DNA of 23,284 nucleotides from a virus: the IMG/VR virus record IMGVR_UViG_3300028025_002817, positions 1 to 23,284 of that record; one strand, written 5' to 3'. Below the pieces are notes generated by a model. The model had not been told where the DNA came from, made no database searches, and worked only from the letters and a program-made list of their open reading frames with translations. This document shows, piece by piece, positions 18,266 to 23,284 of this stretch. Made by a program: the position numbers and the translations under genes. The stretch's first letter is position 1. The number at the start of each line of letters is the position of its first letter.

Positions 18266-18408
18266 CGTTTTTTAATTAATCCAAACTGATCTAGGTATCT
18301 CTGAATAGTCATAGCAGAGACTTTACACTCTTCGGCAATTTCCGTTATAGTTTTCTTTTGAATTATATATCTTCTGTGTAACCAATCTTTACTTTGATAT
18401 AGCTTCAT
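18262..18408 (-). CDS. Small helix-turn-helix protein (48 aa)
   Basis: The ORF starts MKLYQSKDWLHRRYIIQKK and contains TITEIAEECKVSAMTIQRYL (residues 20-39), a standard helix-turn-helix with A25, E27 and V30 in the usual positions and SAMTIQRYL as the recognition helix. It is the whole domain with little else, like HTH proteins that accompany phage endonucleases or act as small regulators. Both ends overlap neighbours as ATGA, so it is co-translated with RuvC and the methyltransferase. Its DNA target is unknown. Confidence 0.82.
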   Translation of the reverse strand: MKLYQSKDWLHRRYIIQKKTITEIAEECKVSAMTIQRYLDQFGLIKKR

Positions 18409-18971
18409 CGTTCTGTCAACACCTTATTAGCATAATGTGCAATCCCAAAACTATCTGCAACGTCAAAATCTAACACGTTTAAATTATACTTCTTGTTAAA
18501 GTAGTCAGCAGTCCTCTGCTTTCTCATATTTCTTAATTTGTTTTGATACCACGAGTCTGCATAACCTGGGTTTTGTGCTCTTATCATCTGCTTTTCTTCT
18601 TTAGTGGGGTTCTTATTTCCTATATATGCCTGCCAAGATGAGGGGGCTATTGTTATTACCTTTGCCCCAGTAGACATTAACTCCGCTATGACCACTCCAT
18701 AAACATATGATAATTTAATTACAGCATCTGCAGACTTAACAAATACTGCACCTTCAACAACAATATAATCTGACTTTAATTCTTCAAGCATAGAATGCAT
18801 TTTGTTTTTTGCATCATGGATCTTGTCATATATATCTTCGCCTATTAAGTTAACCTTGCCCCACTTTAATGGAATATCATTTTCCATTAAGCAGAAAGCA
18901 ATAGAGTTAGTAGAGGCGTCTATGCCTAAAACCCTATTTGCCTGAGTCTTCTTTAGACTAGCTAATGTCAT
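18405..18971 (-). CDS. RuvC-like Holliday junction resolvase
   Basis: A 188-residue protein with an RNase H-like/RuvC fold. Candidate catalytic acids are Asp18 (VLGIDASTNSIAF), Glu73 (YIVVEGAVFVK) and Asp170/Asp173 (FDVADSFGIAHYA). These follow the RuvC order and spacing. It would cut branched DNA from replication and recombination before packaging, a frequent phage need. It sits in the recombination block with a RecA-like protein and a Cas4-like nuclease. The ATG overlaps the upstream zinc-finger gene by 14 bases. Confidence 0.9.
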   Translation of the reverse strand: MTLASLKKTQANRVLGIDASTNSIAFCLMENDIPLKWGKVNLIGEDIYDKIHDAKNKMHSMLEELKSDYIVVEGAVFVKSADAVIKLSYVYGVVIAELMSTGAKVITIAPSSWQAYIGNKNPTKEEKQMIRAQNPGYADSWYQNKLRNMRKQRTADYFNKKYNLNVLDFDVADSFGIAHYANKVLTER

Positions 18972-19236
18972 CTATCATCCTAAACAATTTGCTTTTATTT
19001 TCAAGGTTAATATTCTTTTCGCATATAGCGCAGAAATCTCCCTTGTTGTATCTACTTAGTTGCTGCTTACATTTAGCGCATGGTCGCTCTGCACCATTTC
19101 TAATTGCTTTACGCTCATAATACTTTTCCATAATTCTTCGGTTAGTAGCAATTCTACAACATTCATCGGCGCAATATTTTTGATTATGAGTTTTTGGATC
19201 AAAATCTTTTTTGCAGGTTGAGTTAGCACAGATCAT
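18958..19236 (-). CDS. Double zinc-finger protein (92 aa)
   Basis: Two metal-binding modules are visible: the N-terminal C3-x4-C8...C22-x3-C26 (CANSTCKKDFDPKTHNQKYC) and the C-terminal C53-x2-C56...C69-x2-C72 (PCAKCKQQL, FCAIC), joined by a basic helix (NRRIMEKYYERKAIRNG). The first, with F-x-P...Q-K-Y-C, resembles phage zinc fingers found in replication/recombination blocks. It should bind DNA or a protein partner. The start overlaps the Cas4-like gene's stop as ATGA. Confidence 0.8.
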   Translation of the reverse strand: MICANSTCKKDFDPKTHNQKYCADECCRIATNRRIMEKYYERKAIRNGAERPCAKCKQQLSRYNKGDFCAICEKNINLENKSKLFRMIDDIS

Positions 19237-20024
19237 AGACTAGGCACCGAGAACAAATCAATTTCAACTGTGCCTACAGGACCATTCTTTGCATAGCATT
19301 CTTTCTTAACTGGGCAGTAAGTACAAGGCATCTTTGATTTAGTTGCACCTTCTGGTCTCTTTGGAAGATCTCCATCCTTAAAGTTATCCCAGACTTCGCA
19401 CAGCCAGGCAAAGGTGTGCTCAATAATCTTTGTATTCTTTTCATTCATAGAGATTGGAATAACTAGTATTTCTTGTGTATTCTTATTCTCATATAGGAAG
19501 AATCCTTCCTTAGCATTTTTTAACTTCATATAAGTAAGAAGCTGTAGCATATGGTTATCTGTAGGCTTCATCTCTGACTGTCTGGTATCCCAAACCTCTT
19601 GCTTAGCCGTTTTAATTTCACCTATTACTGTCTCGCCATCGTACTCCATAATAAGATCTATGAATCCTCTGATTGGTGGATACTCATTAACAATCTCTTC
19701 TTCTTCCGCTCTCCACTGTGGCATAGTAGAAATAAGCTTTTGCAATCTCTCATGGGCCTGAGTTCCCTGTGCCATGTTGGCAACCGCAACTGCATCGTTA
19801 TCATCAATAAAGACTGCACCAGAGAATGCCATGTACCAATATCTAGGGCACTTGCCGTGGCCGTAGCCCAAAGAACTTGGACTAAATGACTTCTTGGTCA
19901 TCTCTCCATCTGCACGTTTAGTATTTCGATATGACTCATCAAGCAGTTGAGCAAATAACTCTGGATCAAAGAACTTCCCAGTGTGCTTTTTAAACTTAAG
20001 GTTTTTTACAATTTCTCTAGCCAT
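19233..20024 (-). CDS. Cas4/RecB-like PD-(D/E)XK nuclease with Fe-S cysteines
   Basis: A 263-residue nuclease of the Cas4/AddB-like family. Nuclease residues: His91 (GTQAHERL), Asp123 (RGFIDLIM), Glu136-x-Lys138 (IGEIKTAK) and Gln161 (QLLTYM). Four cysteines for an Fe-S cluster: Cys59 (GKCPRYWY) and Cys234, 237 and 243 (PCTYCPVKKEC). It is probably a DNA exonuclease acting with the RecA-like recombinase in phage recombination. It is not evidence for CRISPR: no cas1, cas2 or array is present. TATAAT at 20031-20036, 6 bases before ATG, overlaps the last codons of the upstream gene. Confidence 0.9.
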   Translation of the reverse strand: MAREIVKNLKFKKHTGKFFDPELFAQLLDESYRNTKRADGEMTKKSFSPSSLGYGHGKCPRYWYMAFSGAVFIDDNDAVAVANMAQGTQAHERLQKLISTMPQWRAEEEEIVNEYPPIRGFIDLIMEYDGETVIGEIKTAKQEVWDTRQSEMKPTDNHMLQLLTYMKLKNAKEGFFLYENKNTQEILVIPISMNEKNTKIIEHTFAWLCEVWDNFKDGDLPKRPEGATKSKMPCTYCPVKKECYAKNGPVGTVEIDLFSVPSL

Positions 20025-20360
20025 TTATGAATTATACCTAACGACATACTTAAGTGCATCTACAAGTTTGTCTATGGACTCCTTTACTGAATAATATATG
20101 TTCTTCTTGTTATTATTTACTGTTCCAGCTTTGTCCTTAGCAATTGTAGAGTATACAGATGCAAGCACTGCAAATTTTGTAGACATAGCCTGAAGCTCCA
20201 TAATTAAATGAGGTGCCTTTGCAGAAGGCACATCAGGGTTCATGAGAAGTTTTACAACAATAGCCAAGGCCTTGTCTAGATGTTCGTCCTTCATAAACTC
20301 GTGAAGGTCGTTAAACTCTGTTATGTCACTAATAAGTTCTAGCGTGTTCTTATCACTCAT
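20025..20360 (-). CDS. Hypothetical helical protein (111 aa)
   Basis: The start MSDKNTLELISDITEF at 20358-20360 is preferred because GAGGAG lies a few bases upstream; a longer reading begins inside the preceding gene. The protein is mostly helical with a central FAVLASVYSTIAKDKAG and a C-terminal YYSVKESIDKLVDALKYVV. No catalytic or metal motif is seen. Its position between a recombination gene set and a Cas4-like nuclease hints at an accessory role in recombination. Its last codons (Tyr-Asn) carry the TATAAT used by the next gene. Confidence 0.7.
   Translation of the reverse strand: MSDKNTLELISDITEFNDLHEFMKDEHLDKALAIVVKLLMNPDVPSAKAPHLIMELQAMSTKFAVLASVYSTIAKDKAGTVNNNKKNIYYSVKESIDKLVDALKYVVRYNS
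20031..20036 (-). promoter_or_regulatory. -10 box inside the end of a gene
   Basis: AGGTATAAT on the minus strand, read as the codons for Arg-Tyr-Asn of the upstream gene and 6 bases before the Cas4-like ATG. It fits the leaderless pattern but could be chance. Confidence 0.5.
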
Positions 20361-20658
20361 GGTTCTCCTCATAAAACTCGATCAACTCTTCAAGAACTGA
20401 CCACTCAATAATGCCTAGTCTAACCTTAGACTCTGCCCCTATAATAATCTTTAATGCTGGATGCATATTTCTATTCACCTTAAAGGTATCTGTACAAATC
20501 TTTGCCCAGTTATCTTTATTTAAATTGAATGATGTTCCTGCTTCTTTATAATCAACAAGGAATTGCTTCCATTGAGCATCACCTTTTTGATAATCTCCTC
20601 TTCCGCTATTCTTTTGAGCCTTGGCCCCATCACGTTTTACTTCTGATCTTTCTGACAT
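20353..20658 (-). CDS. Conserved-looking hypothetical protein (101 aa)
   Basis: The N-terminus is basic (SERSEVKRDGAKAQKNSGRG), likely flexible, followed by a folded region with YQKGDAQWKQFLVDYKEAG, then LNKDNWAKICTDTFKVN and a helical acidic end (EWSVLEELIEFYEEN). I recall similar openings in phage proteins near recombination genes, without a secure function. It lies between a small zinc protein (TAATG overlap) and the helical protein that follows (8-base overlap). Possibly a single-strand-DNA or recombinase accessory; that is a guess from location. Confidence 0.72.
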   Translation of the reverse strand: MSERSEVKRDGAKAQKNSGRGDYQKGDAQWKQFLVDYKEAGTSFNLNKDNWAKICTDTFKVNRNMHPALKIIIGAESKVRLGIIEWSVLEELIEFYEENHE

Positions 20659-20846
20659 TATCCAACCACATATGAATTCTTATGTCCGTCTGGGCACTCC
20701 CAAGATATGGTCATAGTAGATGCATCCCAATAATACTCTGTAGAATCTTTTTCACACTTGTTGCAAGGCTTTGTTCCGCCTATTTTCTCAAGCTCTGGAG
20801 AAAAGATACGCTCTGGTTTACCAAGAAACTCATTAATGTTTGGCAT
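20658..20846 (-). CDS. Small zinc-ribbon protein (62 aa)
   Basis: C28-x2-C31 (KPCNKCEKD) and C51 with His55 (WECPDGHKN) form a likely zinc-ribbon, with strands YYWDASTMTISW between. The fold is like the zinc ribbons that read DNA or RNA polymerase parts, but only the cysteine spacing supports it. The start lies within the end of the recA-like gene (14-base overlap), so it is coupled to it. No family name is recognised. Confidence 0.75.
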   Translation of the reverse strand: MPNINEFLGKPERIFSPELEKIGGTKPCNKCEKDSTEYYWDASTMTISWECPDGHKNSYVVG

Positions 20847-21837
20847 TTATCTCGCCTATTAATTTGTCTACAACATCTTGATTTTCCTTTAAATACGCTA
20901 CAGCCTTTGCACGTCCTTGAAAACGTTCTCCATTTACTGTATACCATGCTCCACCTTTTTCTACTATACCGCACATTTCTGCAACATCTAGAGTTTCTCC
21001 AACGCTATCTACACCAAGAACGTTCCCTTGGTAGTAGAAGTCGTATTGTCCCGATAGATTTGGGGGGCCGAGTTTGTTGTAATCAATAATCCAGTTAACT
21101 GGCCTTCCAACTCTTTGTTCAATGATCTTGTCGCCAACCTTAATGCCAGCCTTAATAGCATTCGCTTCAGCTTCAGACGACCAGAGCTTGATGACAGTGG
21201 AAGAGAAGAACTTGACTGCCATGCCACCCGTGGGGATGTGACTAGCATGCATAGATCCAAACTGATTTCGTTGTTGTGAGATGAGAACAAGTAGTGTGTT
21301 TTTGTTTGCATAGTTTAACATTTTGACTGCGTGGGTCATATCCTTTGCTTCAGCGCCGATTTGCTTTGTATCTTGCAAATCTTTCATTTCATTTCCATCT
21401 TTTTCAAAATAAATAGCAGGCAGCAATGCAGATATAGAATCTACTACAATAAGGTCAACGCCTGCATCCATTAGCTTAGTAGCAACATCAACCATATCAT
21501 TAACGGTTTTTGCTGGAGAGTAAATAAGGGAAGATGAATCTACTCCTAGTTGCTCGGCCCATGACTGATCGTAAGAAGCTTCTGCATCAATCCAAGCACA
21601 CGTCTTACCTTCTTTTTGTGCAAGAGCAATCATCTGTAAGCAAAAAGAAGATTTACCAGCAGACTTATTGCCCCATACAAGGACCTGTCTACCGTATCCC
21701 AATCCGCCACGCAATGCAAAATTTAATCCAATGCTGGGTGTTAGTTGCTTTTCAACCTGCACATCCTGCGCTGATTGAACTCTTGCCCTTGTCTTCGGAT
21801 CTAGTTTTGCCAATATGTTATCAATATCTACGCTCAT
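20833..21837 (-). CDS. RecA-like recombinase
   Basis: A 334-residue RecA-family strand-exchange protein. Walker A GNKSAGKSS at 56-64, a catalytic Glu in WIDAEASYD (residue 86), Walker B VDLIVVDSISALLP at 127-140 and the L2-like segment HASHIPTGGMAVKF around 220. It should coat single-stranded DNA, pair it with homologous duplex and feed recombination-dependent replication. The C-terminal part is shorter than in bacterial RecA. It has an extended -10 promoter (21858-21863) and a GAGAG site before the ATG. Neighbouring MazG, polymerase, Cas4-like and RuvC genes fit this role. Confidence 0.93.
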   Translation of the reverse strand: MSVDIDNILAKLDPKTRARVQSAQDVQVEKQLTPSIGLNFALRGGLGYGRQVLVWGNKSAGKSSFCLQMIALAQKEGKTCAWIDAEASYDQSWAEQLGVDSSSLIYSPAKTVNDMVDVATKLMDAGVDLIVVDSISALLPAIYFEKDGNEMKDLQDTKQIGAEAKDMTHAVKMLNYANKNTLLVLISQQRNQFGSMHASHIPTGGMAVKFFSSTVIKLWSSEAEANAIKAGIKVGDKIIEQRVGRPVNWIIDYNKLGPPNLSGQYDFYYQGNVLGVDSVGETLDVAEMCGIVEKGGAWYTVNGERFQGRAKAVAYLKENQDVVDKLIGEINAKH

Positions 21838-21857
21838 TTATACTCTCTCTTTTTTAT

Positions 21858-21863
21858 AGTATA
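21858..21863 (-). promoter_or_regulatory. Extended -10 promoter of the recA-like gene
   Basis: TGCTATACT on the minus strand, 20 bases before the ATG, with purine-rich AAAAAAGAGAGAG between as ribosome-binding site. It lies at the very end of the MazG-like gene. Confidence 0.6.
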
Positions 21864-21866
21864 GCA

Positions 21867-22214
21867 TTAAAATAAATTGCCGTGAAGCCTTGGCCGTTCT
21901 TTATTTATATTAATTTTCTTTTCTAGAATTTCATCTAGGCTATGAATTAAATCTCCTGAATTTCTCATTGCTGCATAAATGTCTAGCAGTCTGATAATTA
22001 CATCTGCCATTTCCTCAACAACTTCTTCCGAGCTTTTGTTTTTTCTAATTGCTTCAAGAACTTCTGTTACCTCAGAATGAACTAAGGCTAGCTTATTGCC
22101 AACCTTGTCGTGGTTAATTGTTCCATCCCAAAATCCTTTTTCAATTGCAGTCTCATGAAGAACTGCTGAAAGAGCATCTAGTCCATATTCTGTTACTATG
22201 CTATTCGAAGTCAT
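21867..22214 (-). CDS. MazG-like nucleotide pyrophosphohydrolase
   Basis: A 115-residue all-alpha NTP pyrophosphatase. The metal-binding pattern is Glu48-x2-Glu51 (ALVHSEVTEVLEAIR) and Glu68-x2-Asp71 (VVEEMADVIIRLLD). Such enzymes hydrolyse (d)NTPs, dUTP or alarmone-like nucleotides to monophosphates; phage copies may adjust nucleotide pools or the stringent response during replication. It follows the small protein 22201-22443 with a 14-base overlap and precedes the recA-like gene. Confidence 0.88.
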   Translation of the reverse strand: MTSNSIVTEYGLDALSAVLHETAIEKGFWDGTINHDKVGNKLALVHSEVTEVLEAIRKNKSSEEVVEEMADVIIRLLDIYAAMRNSGDLIHSLDEILEKKININKERPRLHGNLF

Positions 22215-22443
22215 TAATTAATTCTTCCTTATTGGTATGTTCTGGAACATTTAATTTAAATATAAACGCTGGTCCATTCTCATCGTAATCTACAACAAGC
22301 TCTTTATCTTTATTTTCTGCGCCAACCAAGGTTTTGGTCTCAACTCTTACTTGGCCCAGTGTCTCTAGAATTGCAACCAGCACCTTGCTGGCTGTTAGTT
22401 GAGCCTGCACTTGATTAATATCAGGCTTTATTTCTTCTGTCAT
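22201..22443 (-). CDS. Hypothetical protein after the polymerase gene (80 aa)
   Basis: Helical first half (INQVQAQLTASKVLVAILETLG) followed by strands (VVDYDENGPAFIFKLNV). The ATG overlaps the polymerase stop as ATGA, with AAAGGAAAT upstream. No motif is recognised. Translation is probably coupled to DNA polymerase. It may be a small polymerase or nucleotide-metabolism accessory, judged only from position. Confidence 0.68.
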   Translation of the reverse strand: MTEEIKPDINQVQAQLTASKVLVAILETLGQVRVETKTLVGAENKDKELVVDYDENGPAFIFKLNVPEHTNKEELINDFE

Positions 22444-23284
22444 TTTATTTCCTTTACCATTAAAGTTCCATCGTCCAACGTAGACAGAACAACCTTACAT
22501 TTCATTCCTTCTCGCATTTTAGCAAGGGACATCTTATACATCGTGGGAAAAGCAATTACTCTAGTCAATTCTTTTTGTGAGTTTGAAAGAATTATGTGAC
22601 TCATTGTTTTTCCAGCTTTAGTTACATACGGAGTAAAGTCTACTACAACATACTCATCTTCGTCAAGATCATATTGCTTCTTGTATAAATAATCTACAAA
22701 TGAATTAGATCCAGTTGGATCAATATCGCTTACCTTTACATAACGAGCAATTCTATTGTCTCCAACAAGAATAAAATACATCTGACCAGTCTCAATTTGA
22801 GTTTGCTCTGTATGGAATAGGCCAATAGATCCTGTTTCATCTACCAACTCAATACGTGCCCAGCCATTTCCACGCTTGATTGATTTCACCATACCAAACA
22901 TAACGAAGGATCCTAAATCTTCAAACTCTTCAATAGGTCTTGCTTGAGATTTAATACGTGGGGGAATTCCTTCTAGGTTAAATGTAGGTATGCCTAGGTA
23001 TTCGTAATAACTATCTTTTTCATTTCCGCTTCTAGGGTTGTCTGGAAATGCCGCTCCACCAATTGCATTTAAAGCAGAGATAGCACGGCTATTGATTCCG
23101 CTACCTTTTTTAGAAGCCTTATCAATAAACTCTGAGTAAGAAGCAAATGGTCTTTGATCAATAATTTTGTTTGCAATACTATCTGAAATAAACTTTACTT
23201 CTCCGAGACCAAATCTAATCGAGTCTTCCTTTAAAGAAAAGAATACATCAGACTCGTTGATATGTGGAAGCTTAATACTTAACT
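22440..23284 (-). CDS. DNA polymerase III alpha subunit (DnaE-type), C-terminal part
   Basis: The visible 280 codons are open to the right edge, so the gene starts outside the window; an internal Met at 22901 is not its start. The fragment begins at the LPHINESDVFF, then DSIRFGLGEVKFIS, the end of the palm/finger core of DnaE. It continues with a helix-hairpin-helix region (IIDQRPFASYSEFIDKA, INSRAISALNAIGGAAF) and then an OB-fold (FVMFGMVKSI...WARIELVDETGSIGLF, IARYVKVSDI). It is the replicative polymerase of this phage; catalytic Asp residues lie beyond the edge. Phage DnaE genes are known in actinophages. Confidence 0.92.
   Translation of the reverse strand, partial: LSIKLPHINESDVFFSLKEDSIRFGLGEVKFISDSIANKIIDQRPFASYSEFIDKASKKGSGINSRAISALNAIGGAAFPDNPRSGNEKDSYYEYLGIPTFNLEGIPPRIKSQARPIEEFEDLGSFVMFGMVKSIKRGNGWARIELVDETGSIGLFHTEQTQIETGQMYFILVGDNRIARYVKVSDIDPTGSNSFVDYLYKKQYDLDEDEYVVVDFTPYVTKAGKTMSHIILSNSQKELTRVIAFPTMYKMSLAKMREGMKCKVVLSTLDDGTLMVKEIK

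Noticed and set aside
19233-20024. Cas4-like gene as evidence for CRISPR-Cas
   Set aside because: There is no cas1, cas2, effector gene or repeat-spacer array in the window. Phage Cas4-like nucleases are usual in recombination blocks.
22440-22901. A separate 153-residue gene starting at an internal Met
   Set aside because: The frame remains open to the window edge with DnaE-type HhH sequence upstream, so this is the OB-fold end of the polymerase.

Overview
The window is a piece of a tailed-phage genome (Caudoviricetes). All supported protein genes, five tRNA genes and all recognised promoters lie on the minus strand, so transcription runs from high to low coordinates. Genes are short, tightly packed, and joined by many ATGA, TAATG or longer overlaps. 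A large and a small terminase subunit, a CHAP endolysin with adjacent small membrane proteins, and phage-type replication and recombination genes identify it as viral. The host is probably an actinobacterium: there is a WhiB-like protein, a proteasome-like Ntn hydrolase, a Lys/Ala/Pro-repeat tail protein of the kind seen on actinobacterial nucleoid proteins, and many start codons placed 6-7 bases after a -10 box (leaderless initiation, common in Actinobacteria). The AT-rich bases, Ala/Thr/Val-rich secreted proteins and sigma70-like TTGACA/TATAAT promoters suggest a low-GC freshwater actinobacterium such as the acI/Nanopelagicales group. That host call is inference.

Layout in the direction of transcription. 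(1) 23284-18262, replication and recombination: C-terminal part of a DnaE-type DNA polymerase III alpha subunit, a MazG-like pyrophosphohydrolase, a RecA-like recombinase, a Cas4/RecB-like Fe-S nuclease, a RuvC-like resolvase, zinc-ribbon proteins and a small helix-turn-helix protein. (2) 18265-15014: FkbM-like methyltransferase, a DUF1599-like protein, then TerS and TerL behind a near-perfect promoter. (3) 15017-13873: four tRNA genes (Met, Arg, Gly, Gln), two small proteins and a Lys/Ala/Pro-repeat protein. (4) 13873-11902: intracellular staphylococcal-type nuclease, small heat-shock protein, Fe(II)/2-oxoglutarate oxygenase and an FmdB-like zinc ribbon; the heat-shock and oxygenase genes both have structured leaders with their own promoters. 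(5) 11844-8058: a secreted 797-residue PA14/alanine-rich protein, a holin-like protein, a lipoprotein, a two-helix membrane protein and the endolysin. (6) 8030-5149: small proteins, tRNA-Asn, WhiB-like protein, Ntn hydrolase. (7) 5152-2206: a secreted subtilisin-like protease, thioredoxin and a secreted host-like surface protein, ending in a strong terminator. (8) 2138-1: tiny proteins, many with zinc-binding cysteine pairs, and the start of a gene that runs off the left end.

No portal, capsid or tail-tube gene is visible; these probably lie outside the window. No integrase, phage repressor or CRISPR array was seen. The features most worth following up are the structured RNA before the oxygenase, the hairpin leader before the heat-shock gene, the group of phage genes with Sec signal peptides (subtilase, PA14 protein, Ig-like protein, lipoprotein), the dyads overlapping two promoters, and the recurrent leaderless promoter design.
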